Shown here in pieces: positions 1 through 7,951 of a stretch of 9,230 nucleotides of DNA. Made by a program: the position numbers and the translations under genes. The stretch comes from G020354785 sp964461435 (GTDB lineage Bacteria > Bacteroidota > Bacteroidia > Bacteroidales > UBA10428), in the NCBI GenBank assembly GCA_964461435.1, contig CAYWUI010000066.1:1-9230 (forward strand), given 5' to 3'. Under the pieces are notes generated by a model. That model had not been told where the DNA came from and made no database searches. It worked only from the letters and a program-made list of their open reading frames with translations. The stretch's first letter is position 1; every line of letters starts with the position of its first letter.

Positions 1-1
1 A

Positions 2-676
2 CGTCAATCACTGGAGGAAACCAAATGGATTCTCAACCTGGCAGAACAGAATAGTTTCATTAAAGGAGTTGTAGGCTGGGTCGATTTGTGTTCTCCCGGG
101 ATAGAGGAAGAACTGATTCAATTCTCCGGTCACCCAAAACTGGTTGGACTTCGGCATGTTATTCACGATGAACCGGATGATAATTTCATACTCCGGAAAG
201 ATTTCTTAAACGGAATAGCATATCTGAAAAAATTCGGATTAACTTACGATATTCTTATTTTTCCGCGACATTTACCCAACGCTATTCAATTTGTCAGTCA
301 GTTTCCCGAACAACTTTTTGTTCTCGACCATCTGGCAAAGCCATTAATTAAGGATAAGAAAGTATCCCCCTGGAGGAAAGATATCGAAAAACTTGCCCGG
401 TTTAAAAATGTATATTGCAAATTATCCGGAATGGTTACTGAAGCCGATGTGAAAAATTGGACACAGGAGGATTTAATTCCATATCTCGATATTGTATTTG
501 CTGCTTTTGGCACGGACCGTTTGATGATTGGATCGGACTGGCCCGTATGCAGGGTGGCTGGTTTGTATAAACAGGTTATGGAAGTAGTATTAGACTACAT
601 CGAAACTTATCCGGCTGAGGATAAAAATAAAATTCTTGGTAAAAACGCATTAAAAGCGTATCAACTTAAATTATAA
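2..676 (+). CDS. Amidohydrolase (COG3618), L-fuconolactonase/L-rhamnonolactonase-like, 5'-truncated by window edge
   Basis: The frame is open from base 2 with no stop, so the gene begins before the window; 224 residues are visible. A TTG at 86 could be taken for a start, but the residues before it read as family sequence (GVVGWVDL), so it is internal. The family is usually about 275-290 residues, so some 50-60 N-terminal residues are missing, including the expected HxH metal/active-site motif. Visible hallmarks are GLRHVIHDEPDD (from about residue 46), LDHLAKP (about residue 109) and GSDWPV near residue 176, whose Asp is the conserved active-site acid of this TIM-barrel family. Members hydrolyse sugar 1,5- or 1,4-lactones to aldonic acids in the cytoplasm (L-fuconolactone, L-rhamnonolactone and relatives); no signal peptide can be assessed. 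It ends 10 bp before the MDR dehydrogenase gene, so the two are probably co-transcribed and share a sugar-oxidation pathway. Exact lactone specificity is inference. Confidence 0.85.
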   Translation, partial: RQSLEETKWILNLAEQNSFIKGVVGWVDLCSPGIEEELIQFSGHPKLVGLRHVIHDEPDDNFILRKDFLNGIAYLKKFGLTYDILIFPRHLPNAIQFVSQFPEQLFVLDHLAKPLIKDKKVSPWRKDIEKLARFKNVYCKLSGMVTEADVKNWTQEDLIPYLDIVFAAFGTDRLMIGSDWPVCRVAGLYKQVMEVVLDYIETYPAEDKNKILGKNALKAYQLKL

Positions 677-686
677 ATAATTAATA

Positions 687-1706
687 ATGAAAGCATTTGC
701 TATTGCAGCTAAAAGATCGATTCAAGAAATAGAAATAGAAGAACCGGTCCCCGATTCAAATGAGATATTGCTTGAAGTACATTACATTGGATTATGCGGA
801 AGCGATTTAAATGCTTATCGGGGATTAATGCCTCTGGTAACTTTGCCTCGAATTCCTGGCCATGAAATAAGCGGGATAATTATTGACAAAGGAAACCTGG
901 TTCCTGATGCTTTTAAAATAGGAGACAAAGCGACAGTATCACCTTATACTAACTGTGGCATTTGTCCTGCATGTCGTGCCGGACGTATTAACACTTGTGA
1001 GTTTAACCAGACACTCGGTGTACAACGTGATGGAGCCCTTACAAAGAAAATACGAATTCCCTATGACAAGATTTTTTCTAACGAAAAACTTTCACTTCAG
1101 GAACTGGTCCTGGTGGAGCCCATGAGCGTTGGCTATCATGGTGCAAACCGTGGGGAAGTAAAGGAAACAGATACAGTATTACTGATTGGATGCGGTACTA
1201 TAGGAATAGGCGCTTTATGTTCCGCAGTCCGAAAAGGCGCTACCGTAATTGCTCTGGATATTGACGATACAAAATTGGAGATTGCAAAAAACTTTGGTGC
1301 TGCCTATATCATTAATAGTAAAAAGGAGAACGCGCTTTCCAGAATTATGGAGTTAACTGGAAATCAAGGCGTAAATGTTGTAATAGAAGCAGCCGGAAAT
1401 CCGGCAACTTTTGTACTGGCCCTCGAGGCTGTTTCTTTTGCCGGCAGGGTTGTAACAATCGGATATTCAAAAGAAGAGGTTCATTTCAATTCTCAATTAA
1501 TAGTTCGTAAAGAACTTAATATAAATGGTTCGCGCAATGCCCTCAGAGTTTTTCCTTCTGTTATGCAAATGTTTGAACGCAAGGAAAAACCTTATTTAGA
1601 TCTAATTACAAAAATATTTCCCTTTGACCAGGTTCCCGAAGTTTTTAAATTCTGGGATGAAAATCCGGGTATAGTTACCAAAATATTAATTGATGTAAAA
1701 GGATGA
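687..1706 (+). CDS. Zinc-dependent MDR-family alcohol/polyol dehydrogenase (COG1063)
   Basis: This 339-residue cytoplasmic protein has the normal length and order of a medium-chain zinc dehydrogenase: an N-terminal GroES-like catalytic domain and a Rossmann domain. Predicted catalytic zinc ligands are C37 (GLCGSD), H59-E60 (PGHE) and E144 (VEPMSVGYH). The structural-zinc loop is intact, with C90, C93, C96 and C104 in the C-x2-C-x2-C-x7-C spacing. The nucleotide-binding motif GCGTIG lies at 168-173, and D191 at the end of the next strand suggests NAD rather than NADP. It resembles the sorbitol, threonine and galactitol-phosphate dehydrogenase group. Because it follows a lactonase-type amidohydrolase by 10 bp, a step in L-fucose, L-rhamnose or L-galactonate-type oxidation is plausible, for example oxidation of the free sugar or of a 2-keto-3-deoxy acid. 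The substrate is inference; fold, metal sites and family are seen directly. The ATG at 687 is preceded by an A/T-rich leader. Confidence 0.88.
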   Translation: MKAFAIAAKRSIQEIEIEEPVPDSNEILLEVHYIGLCGSDLNAYRGLMPLVTLPRIPGHEISGIIIDKGNLVPDAFKIGDKATVSPYTNCGICPACRAGRINTCEFNQTLGVQRDGALTKKIRIPYDKIFSNEKLSLQELVLVEPMSVGYHGANRGEVKETDTVLLIGCGTIGIGALCSAVRKGATVIALDIDDTKLEIAKNFGAAYIINSKKENALSRIMELTGNQGVNVVIEAAGNPATFVLALEAVSFAGRVVTIGYSKEEVHFNSQLIVRKELNINGSRNALRVFPSVMQMFERKEKPYLDLITKIFPFDQVPEVFKFWDENPGIVTKILIDVKG

Positions 1707-1713
1707 GTATAAA

Positions 1714-1803
1714 ATGAAGAACTCAGAATTGATAGAGCAGAAGAAAAACTATTCAATTAGGACGTATGAAAATTCAACAAACAAACACTTCAAAATAACA
1801 TGA
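1714..1803 (+). other. Possible 29-codon leader ORF overlapping the GH97 start (ATGA)
   Basis: The 93-bp gap between the MDR gene and the GH97 gene holds an ATG at 1714, eight bases after the MDR stop. It opens a 29-codon frame (MKNSELIEQKK...) ending in TGA at 1801-1803. The stop overlaps the GH97 start codon as ATGA, the arrangement used for translational coupling. The peptide is Lys/Asn-rich and hydrophilic, matches no family I recognise, and lacks a signal peptide. It may be a short leader, the end of a decayed gene, or a chance frame in AT-rich DNA. Its position is seen; any role is conjecture. Confidence 0.2.
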
Positions 1804-3734
1804 TAAAATTAATTATTTTATGCTGTATACTGATTTCGTCAGAAATATATTCACAGAATCCAATGACGGTTTCCAGTCCTGATGGATACCTTAAATTGAA
1901 CGTATTGGTTAATAGTGGCAAACCGGCTTACTCGGTTACTTATAAGGGAAAAGTAATGCTGGAATATTCCCCAATAGGATTGATTACCAATGAAGGTGAT
2001 TTTAGGTCTAGCATGAGTTTTGTGGAATCAACCACGGGAAAAGTCGATAAGGTATATACCCAGGACAAAATCAAACGCTCTCTTATCAATTACAAAGCAA
2101 ATACCTTGAAATGTACTTTCGTGAATGCTCAAAATAAACAGATTTCTGTCCTATTCCAGGTAAGCGCAAATGATATTGCCTTCCGATATGAACTACCAAC
2201 CTGGGGAGAAAGAATGGCCTGTGTGGTCGAGAAGGAAGCCACCGGGTTCAGATTCCCTTCTTTTACAACAACCTTTCTTTCTCCGATGATGCGGCCTATG
2301 GGTGGTTTTGCACGCACCTCTCCCAGTTACGAAAGTGGTTATGAAGCCGGTGCGCCAATGGAGAAAACATCTTTTTCTGAAGGGTACGTATTCCCCGGCC
2401 TTTTTCACGTGGGTGATAACGGTTGGGTTTTAATTTCAGAATCGGGAGTGAGAAGTCTTTACTGTGCCTCCCATCTGAGCAGATACAATGACAGTATTTA
2501 TACAGTTGAATACCCAAATCCTAAACAAAACAATGGTTTCGGTAGCACAGGAGCGCAGATTGGCCTTCCCGGTGTCACTCCCTGGCGTACAATTACTGTT
2601 GGCGAGACTCTCAAACCGATTGTTGAAACAACGATTCCGTTCGATGTAGTTGACCCGCTTTATGAACCTTCTCAAGTCTACAAATATGGCCGAGGCACCT
2701 GGAGTTGGATTGTTTGGCAGGACAACAGCATGAATTTTGAAGACCAGGTGAAATATATCGATTTAGCTGCCACCATGAGTTTTGAATACATATTGATTGA
2801 TGCATGGTGGGACACCAAACTTGGTTATGACAAGATGAAAGAGCTTGTTAAATATGCCAAATCAAAAGGTGTGGATGTTTTCCTTTGGTACAATTCTAAC
2901 GGTTCATTCAACGATGCATTTCCTGGCCCATTAAACAAAATGAACACTTCCATAACGCGGAAGCAAGAGATGAAGTTGCTTCAGGAGGCCGGTGTGAAAG
3001 GTTTGAAAGTTGATTTCCTCGGCGGAGACAAACAGGAAACCATGCGTTTATATGAAGATATACTTTCCGATGCCAATGATTACGGCCTGATGGTTATTTT
3101 TCACGGAGCCACCCTTCCCCGTGGTTGGGAAAGAATGTTTCCCAATTTTGTCGGAAGCGAAGCAGTACTCGCATCTGAAATGCTTATTTTCTTTCAGGAT
3201 GTGCGAGAAAAAGAAGCTTTCTATGCCACACTGCATCCTTTTATCCGCAATACAGTGGCCAGTATGGAATTTGGCGGCGTATTACTGAATGATTTCCTGA
3301 ACAAAGGGAATCAAAAAGGGCAAGAACGGTTGACAACTGATGCTTTCCAATTGGCTACAGGCGTTCTTTTCCAAAATCCGGTGCAGATGTTTGCATTAAC
3401 GCCCAATAATCTGATGGATGTGCCCGCGTTTGAACTGGACTTCATGCGAAATATACCCACTACATGGGATGAAACGCTTTTCATCGATGGTTACCCGGGT
3501 AAATATTGCGTCGTGGCGCGACGTCTTGGGCAGAAATGGTATGTAGCAGGCGTAAATGCTGAAAAGTCTGCTATGGATTTAAAACTTAACCTCCCCATGT
3601 TAGCCGGACAAAAAGTAGCGATGTACAACGACAATCGGAATAAAGAAACTTATATGGATTATGTTAAAGTTTCTGACAATGGAGATGTGTCAATAACTAT
3701 TCAACCCAATGGCGGATTTGTACTAACTAAATAA
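1800..3734 (+). CDS. Secreted glycoside hydrolase family 97, probably retaining alpha-galactosidase type
   Basis: At 644 residues this is a full-length GH97 (SusB superfamily). A Sec signal peptide occupies about residues 1-19 (hydrophobic LIILCCILIS, cleavage near YSQ), so the enzyme is exported, probably to the periplasm. The GH97 N-terminal beta-sandwich spans about 22-280, the TIM barrel about 290-550, and the C-terminal beta domain about 553-644. In GLKVDFLGG, D405 sits where the retaining alpha-galactosidase BT1871 has its nucleophile, whereas inverting SusB alpha-glucosidase lacks an Asp there. E460 lies 55 residues later, as the acid/base does in BT1871, and E454 fits the conserved calcium ligand. 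This predicts retaining hydrolysis of terminal alpha-galactose or a similar sugar; alpha-glucosidase or another alpha-glycosidase is less likely. The GH43 gene follows after 10 bp, implying co-transcription. The ATG at 1800 is supported by the signal peptide starting there. A second, broken GH97 lies at 8685-9077. Confidence 0.92.
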   Translation: MIKLIILCCILISSEIYSQNPMTVSSPDGYLKLNVLVNSGKPAYSVTYKGKVMLEYSPIGLITNEGDFRSSMSFVESTTGKVDKVYTQDKIKRSLINYKANTLKCTFVNAQNKQISVLFQVSANDIAFRYELPTWGERMACVVEKEATGFRFPSFTTTFLSPMMRPMGGFARTSPSYESGYEAGAPMEKTSFSEGYVFPGLFHVGDNGWVLISESGVRSLYCASHLSRYNDSIYTVEYPNPKQNNGFGSTGAQIGLPGVTPWRTITVGETLKPIVETTIPFDVVDPLYEPSQVYKYGRGTWSWIVWQDNSMNFEDQVKYIDLAATMSFEYILIDAWWDTKLGYDKMKELVKYAKSKGVDVFLWYNSNGSFNDAFPGPLNKMNTSITRKQEMKLLQEAGVKGLKVDFLGGDKQETMRLYEDILSDANDYGLMVIFHGATLPRGWERMFPNFVGSEAVLASEMLIFFQDVREKEAFYATLHPFIRNTVASMEFGGVLLNDFLNKGNQKGQERLTTDAFQLATGVLFQNPVQMFALTPNNLMDVPAFELDFMRNIPTTWDETLFIDGYPGKYCVVARRLGQKWYVAGVNAEKSAMDLKLNLPMLAGQKVAMYNDNRNKETYMDYVKVSDNGDVSITIQPNGGFVLTK

Positions 3735-3744
3735 ATAAAATAAA

Positions 3745-5109
3745 ATGAAGCGCATGTATAAAGTATTTGCATTAACCATACTCCTGGCGAGCATTAGTTA
3801 TGCAATAGTAAACGCACAGAATCCGATTATTCAAACAAATTACACAGCAGATCCTGCGCCAATGGTGCACAACGACAAAGTTTATCTGTACACCACCCAT
3901 GATGAAGATGAATCAACCTGGTTTACAATGAATGACTGGAAATTATACACAACCGACGATATGGTGAATTGGACTGATCATGGCGCGGTTTTGTCCTACT
4001 CAGATTTTAGTTGGGCTAAAATGAATGCCTGGGCTGCACAGTGTATAGAAAAGGATGGTTTATTCTATATGTATGTGCCTATTACCACCAAAGACAACCA
4101 AGGTGCCATCGGTGTAGCTGTTGCTAATAATCCCTACGGTCAGTTCATCGACCCATTGGGAAAACCGCTGGTTCAAAGCGGCCACGGAGATATTGATCCT
4201 TCTGTTTTCATTGACGACGATGGTCAGGCCTATCTTTACTGGGGTAATCCAAACTGTTATTATGTCAAGCTGAATGAGGATATGATTTCCTATGAAGGTG
4301 AAATCGTTAAAGTTCCGATGGTTGAGGAATCTTTTGGAAAACGCGAAGGGAATCCCCTAAGACCTACCACTTACGAAGAAGGCCCGTGGCTATACAAACG
4401 TAACGGATTTTATTACCTGTTGTTTGCAGCAGGTCCTATACCAGAGCATATTGGTTATTCAACCAGCAACAGCCCAACAGGGCCCTGGAAATACCGTGGA
4501 GTTTTAATGCCGACCGAAGGAAGTAGTTTTACCAATCATCCCGGGATCGTAGATTTCAGAGGTAACACCTACTTTTTCTATCACAACGGAGCCTTGCCCG
4601 GAGGGGGTGGTTTTACCCGATCAGTCTGTGTAGAACAGGTTAAATTCAATGATGACGGCTCTATTCAACCAATGAAAATGACCGGAGGAATTAAAAAAGG
4701 ACTGGAAACGCTTAATCCTTATGTCAAGACTGAAGCTGAGACTATCGCTTGGTCTGAAGGTGTCAGATCAATGCAGAATGATCAGGTTGGCGTATTTATA
4801 ACCGCCATGCGCAGCGGGGCTTACACAAGAGTAAGAGATGTCGATTTTCGGAAAAAAGGCACTTCTGAATTTACCGCCAGACTTGGAACAACCCACAATG
4901 GCAATGTATCCATGGAGATCAGACTGGACAGTTTGGATGGAGAATTGATAGGAACAGTCAATGTGCCACTTACCGGTGGCAACGACAGATGGGCTTTGGT
5001 AACAACCGATGTTCAGAATGTAAAGGGTGTTCACGATGTGTATTTCGTTTTTAAAGGAAAGGCTTCCAGTAAAATCATGTATTTCGACTATTGGAGGTTT
5101 TCTGAGTAA
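3745..5109 (+). CDS. Secreted GH43 glycosidase with C-terminal CBM6 (arabinofuranosidase/xylosidase type)
   Basis: This 454-residue protein begins with a signal peptide of about 24 residues (cleavage near VNAQ). An in-frame second ATG at 3754 is possible, but the first gives the positively charged MKRMYK start. The five-bladed GH43 propeller covers about 28-315. Its three catalytic acids are visible: D36 in ADPAPM (base), D151 in DIDPSVF (pKa modulator) and E212 in EEGPWLY (proton donor). A C-terminal beta-sandwich, about 328-454, begins VKTEAETIAWSEGV and ends YFDYWRF, which is characteristic of family 6 carbohydrate-binding modules that bind xylan or beta-glucan chains. The architecture resembles XynD-type arabinoxylan arabinofuranohydrolases, so removal of alpha-L-arabinofuranosyl side chains is the leading guess; beta-xylosidase is the alternative. 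It lies 10 bp after the GH97 gene and is followed by a terminator hairpin, so it is probably the last gene of that transcript. Confidence 0.92.
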   Translation: MKRMYKVFALTILLASISYAIVNAQNPIIQTNYTADPAPMVHNDKVYLYTTHDEDESTWFTMNDWKLYTTDDMVNWTDHGAVLSYSDFSWAKMNAWAAQCIEKDGLFYMYVPITTKDNQGAIGVAVANNPYGQFIDPLGKPLVQSGHGDIDPSVFIDDDGQAYLYWGNPNCYYVKLNEDMISYEGEIVKVPMVEESFGKREGNPLRPTTYEEGPWLYKRNGFYYLLFAAGPIPEHIGYSTSNSPTGPWKYRGVLMPTEGSSFTNHPGIVDFRGNTYFFYHNGALPGGGGFTRSVCVEQVKFNDDGSIQPMKMTGGIKKGLETLNPYVKTEAETIAWSEGVRSMQNDQVGVFITAMRSGAYTRVRDVDFRKKGTSEFTARLGTTHNGNVSMEIRLDSLDGELIGTVNVPLTGGNDRWALVTTDVQNVKGVHDVYFVFKGKASSKIMYFDYWRFSE

Positions 5110-5121
5110 AGGTTCTTTAAC

Positions 5122-5168
5122 GGGATTACTGAAAAATTAATTTTCAGTAACTCCTGATTTTTTGTTTT
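5122..5168 (+). terminator. Rho-independent terminator after the GH43 gene
   Basis: Thirteen bases after the GH43 stop, TTACTGAAAA (5126-5135) is followed by loop ATTAA and its perfect complement TTTTCAGTAA (5141-5150). The stem extends outward past one A/C mismatch through a G-T and two G-C pairs (5122-5124 with 5152-5154). A T-rich run (ATTTTTTGTTTT, 5157-5168) follows. This is the clearest terminator in the window and separates the amidohydrolase-MDR-GH97-GH43 group from the GH2 gene. Confidence 0.8.
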
Positions 5169-5289
5169 GCACTATTTTGAATTGAGTACTCTTTCAAATT
5201 TCGATAGATGATCTATTCATTAACTGATAGGAAGATATTGGAGCATAATTTACTGAACCTACAGCTTTAAATGAAAAAATACTACTAAA
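5169..5289 (+). promoter_or_regulatory. Leader region of the GH2 gene with two short palindromes
   Basis: This non-coding stretch follows the terminator, so the GH2 gene presumably needs its own promoter here. GAGTACTC (5184-5191) is an 8-bp palindrome, and ATAGAT-G-ATCTAT (5204-5216) is a 13-bp interrupted palindrome, which could be an operator. No convincing match to the Bacteroidota promoter pattern (TTTG, about 19 bp, TAnnTTTG) was found; TATTTTG at 5173-5179 is only a partial -7 match without a correctly spaced partner. A regulatory role is inferred from position only. Confidence 0.3.
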
Positions 5290-7728
5290 ATGAACTATCG
5301 AATTACCTTTATTTTGCTTCTCCTGGTCAGCATTGCTTATCAGGGAAATGCCCAAACTACCCGTCACGAAATGCTTTTCGACGACGGATGGAAATTTTTC
5401 CTGGGAGATATCGAAGGTGCAGAGAAGCTTTCTTTTAACGATAAATCGTGGAGAGACATTGATTTGCCCCACGACTGGAGTATTGAAAAGCTTCCTGGAC
5501 AGGAACCCGGAAAGGTGGTTGGCCCATTTTCCAAAGAAAGCCCGGGAACGACTGCAACTGGATATACGTTGGGTGGTACAGGCTGGTATCGAAAAACATT
5601 TACGTTGACCTCTGGTGAGCAATACGAAAAAACAATCATCAATTTCGACGGGGTGTATATGAACTGCGAGGTGTGGGTCAATGGCAAACTGGTTGGTTCT
5701 CATCCCTATGGCTATACTGCTTTTTATTTTGATATCACTGACTTATTTAAACCGGCCGGTAAGCCAAATGTAATTGTTGTTAAAGTTAAAAACGAAGGCA
5801 AAAACTCCCGCTGGTACAGCGGTTCGGGTATTTACAGACATGTTTGGCTGATACAGAAACAAGCTGTTAACATTTCTCATAATGGCGTTTTCATTGCCAC
5901 TGAAAATATTTCCCCAAATGAAGCCACGATAAAAATTGCATCTACTATTGAGGATATATCAACTAAAAATCCTGATGTCAAACTTTTAATTAATATTACC
6001 GGTCCCGATGGTAAAATTTCACAAACGGCAGAAACACAAGCAATAACTATATCAGGTAGTAAAGAAATTATTCACAACATTACGATTCTCCAACCCAAAT
6101 TATGGTCGGTTGACACCCCCAACCTTTACACAGCCGAAATACAGGTTGTTGCCGACGGTAAAGTTACTGATAAAGTTACTACAACGTTCGGTATCCGTAC
6201 GATCCACTTTGATGCACAAACCGGTTTTACCCTGAATGGCAAAACAGTTCTTCTGAAAGGCGGAAACATGCACCACGATAACGGTTTTTTGGGTTCGGCC
6301 ACTATCGACCGTGCCGAAGAACAACGTGCAGAACTAATGAAAGCTTATGGTTTCAATGCCATTAGAACCAGTCATAACCCTCCGTCAAAACAATTCCTCG
6401 ATGCTTGTGACCGCATTGGAGTTCTGGTTATGGACGAAGCTTTCGACATGTGGGAACGACCAAAAAATCCACAAGATTATCATCTCTATTTTAAAGACTG
6501 GTGGAAGAAAGACCTGGAATCAATGGTTCTTCGCGACAGGAATCATCCGTCGGTTATTTTATGGAGTATAGGAAATGAGATTAACGAACGGGCAGACTCT
6601 GTTGGTTATATCATCACCAAAAGACTGGCTGATGAAGTTCGGAAACTGGACCCGACCCGCCCGGTTACCGAAGCTATATGTGGTTTCTGGGACCACCCTG
6701 GGCAGGACTGGTCAACCACGGTTCCGGCATTTGCCAATCTTGATGTTGGTGGATATAATTATCTCTGGGGCAATTACGAACCTAATCATGCCAAATTTCC
6801 CAAAAGAATCATGATGGGAACCGAATCGTTCCCTGGAGATGCCTACAATTACTGGAAACAGGTTGAAAAAAATCCCTGGGTAATCGGTGATTTTGTATGG
6901 ACTGCAATGGATTACCTGGGTGAAACCGGGCTTGGAAATTCACGTTTGAATGACGACCCTGATAAAGGGTTTTTAAGGTCATGGCCATGGTTTAATGCTT
7001 TTTGCGGCGATATTGACCTGTGTGGCTTTAAAAAACCGCAATTGTTTTACAGGGATGTAATATGGAATAACAGCAGGCTTGAAATAGCTGTTCACTCTCC
7101 TATTCCTGAAGGTAAAAAAGAAATCGTCAGTTACTGGGGATGGCCTGACGAATCACAGAGTTGGAATTGGAATGGCAACGAAGGTAAAATAATGGATGTA
7201 AGGGTATTTTCAAGTTATCAGGTTATCAGGCTCGAACTGAACGGTAAAATCATTGATGAAAAACCGGTCGGCGACAGTTCCAAATTAATCACGAACTTTA
7301 AGGTGCCTTACGAACCGGGTGTTTTAAAGGCTATAGCATTGAATAATGGAATAGAAGTGGCTTCAAAAGAACTGAGAACAACAGGTACCCCGGCTAAAGT
7401 AAAACTTACTGCAGACCGGACTAAAATAAAAGCCGACCGTAATGATTTGTCTTATGTTAAGGTTGAAATAACTGATGTGCAGGGCAATCTTATCCCTGAT
7501 GCTGCTATTCCTGTTGCATTCACGGTTTCAGGGGTAGGTGAAATAGCCGGTTCGGGAAATGCCTGCCCATATGATATGGAAAGTTTTAACAATCCGGTTT
7601 GCATAACATATCATGGACGGGCCCTGGCAATTCTACGGCCTTTAATAGATACTAAAGCTGGAATAATTACGCTCAGGGCAGAAGCAGACGGATTGGTTAC
7701 CGGAGAGATCAATATAACTGTACAATAA
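5290..7728 (+). CDS. Secreted glycoside hydrolase family 2, beta-galactosidase type with DUF4982 and C-terminal domain
   Basis: At 812 residues this is a complete, intact GH2 enzyme. The signal peptide is about residues 1-21 (ILLLLVSIAYQGNAQ). Domains in order: jelly-roll sugar-binding domain about 25-190 (DLPHDWSIE, GGTGWYRKTF), Ig-like GH2 domain about 192-302, TIM barrel about 305-600, a DUF4982-like beta domain about 608-697, and a C-terminal Ig-like domain about 702-811 of the kind found in Bacteroidota GH2 proteins. RTSHNPP lies at 359-365. E430 in WSIGNEIN is the predicted acid/base and E512 in MMGTESF the predicted nucleophile of this retaining family. Beta-galactosidase is the likeliest activity; other GH2 activities such as beta-glucuronidase or alpha-L-arabinopyranosidase cannot be excluded. 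The gene stands alone after a terminator, 223 bp before the next start. The ATG at 5290 puts the signal peptide directly at the N-terminus. Confidence 0.92.
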   Translation: MNYRITFILLLLVSIAYQGNAQTTRHEMLFDDGWKFFLGDIEGAEKLSFNDKSWRDIDLPHDWSIEKLPGQEPGKVVGPFSKESPGTTATGYTLGGTGWYRKTFTLTSGEQYEKTIINFDGVYMNCEVWVNGKLVGSHPYGYTAFYFDITDLFKPAGKPNVIVVKVKNEGKNSRWYSGSGIYRHVWLIQKQAVNISHNGVFIATENISPNEATIKIASTIEDISTKNPDVKLLINITGPDGKISQTAETQAITISGSKEIIHNITILQPKLWSVDTPNLYTAEIQVVADGKVTDKVTTTFGIRTIHFDAQTGFTLNGKTVLLKGGNMHHDNGFLGSATIDRAEEQRAELMKAYGFNAIRTSHNPPSKQFLDACDRIGVLVMDEAFDMWERPKNPQDYHLYFKDWWKKDLESMVLRDRNHPSVILWSIGNEINERADSVGYIITKRLADEVRKLDPTRPVTEAICGFWDHPGQDWSTTVPAFANLDVGGYNYLWGNYEPNHAKFPKRIMMGTESFPGDAYNYWKQVEKNPWVIGDFVWTAMDYLGETGLGNSRLNDDPDKGFLRSWPWFNAFCGDIDLCGFKKPQLFYRDVIWNNSRLEIAVHSPIPEGKKEIVSYWGWPDESQSWNWNGNEGKIMDVRVFSSYQVIRLELNGKIIDEKPVGDSSKLITNFKVPYEPGVLKAIALNNGIEVASKELRTTGTPAKVKLTADRTKIKADRNDLSYVKVEITDVQGNLIPDAAIPVAFTVSGVGEIAGSGNACPYDMESFNNPVCITYHGRALAILRPLIDTKAGIITLRAEADGLVTGEINITVQ

Positions 7729-7951
7729 AATATGTAAACTATTTCGCATTGATTGAGATCATTACAGGGATCATTTTATTAGTGAAGGCGACAGAAATTT
7801 CAGAAAAAATCAACAATAATTTCAACTTAAATTCCAATAGATCAGTTGATGAAACGAGCATTTAATAAATCATTATTACTACGAGCATTATTATGATTAT
7901 TTTTTAATAGTAAATTTTATGAAATCATATAATTAAATAAAATCTAAACGG
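7729..7951. other. AT-rich intergenic region before the GH2/GH97 relic
   Basis: This 223-bp gap has no recognisable gene, no convincing terminator and no clear Bacteroidota promoter. It holds two small direct repeats. GATCATT occurs at 7757-7763 and 7769-7775 (12-bp period), and ACGAGCATT occurs at 7854-7862 and 7881-7889 (27-bp period). A weak AATCAT/ATGATT inverted pair before a T run (about 7867-7907) could act as a poor terminator. TAAATTTT at 7911-7918 resembles a -7 element but has no TTTG partner upstream. Confidence 0.35.
7854..7889. repeat. 9-bp direct repeat ACGAGCATT, two copies at 27-bp period
   Basis: ACGAGCATT is seen exactly at 7854-7862 and again at 7881-7889, upstream of the relic gene's GTG start. 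Two copies on the same face at this spacing could be binding sites, but AT-rich DNA of this length can produce such a pair by chance. No function is claimed. Confidence 0.3.

Noticed and set aside
86..676. TTG at 86 as the start of the amidohydrolase
   Set aside because: The frame stays open to base 2 and the upstream residues fit the family, so the start is outside the window.
2129..2805. Overlapping minus-strand frames of 60-80 codons
   Set aside because: They are shadows of the GH97 gene, low in recognisable motifs and mutually overlapping.
5161..5200. Bacteroidota promoter with TTTG and TATTTTG elements
   Set aside because: The -7 candidate lacks one T of TAnnTTTG, and the upstream TTTG elements are far closer than the usual ~19 bp spacing.
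5208..5270. 20-codon ORF in the GH2 leader (MIYSLTDRK...)
   Set aside because: Such short frames are expected by chance; there is no attenuation-type residue run or associated hairpin before the GH2 start.
5194..5703. 169-codon open frame on the minus strand
   Set aside because: It lies largely opposite the GH2 coding region, has no family motifs, and the plus-strand frame has unmistakable GH2 signatures.
7729..7951. Insertion-sequence ends or a decayed small gene in the gap before the relic
   Set aside because: No terminal inverted repeats, target-site duplication or recognisable peptide remnant could be found.
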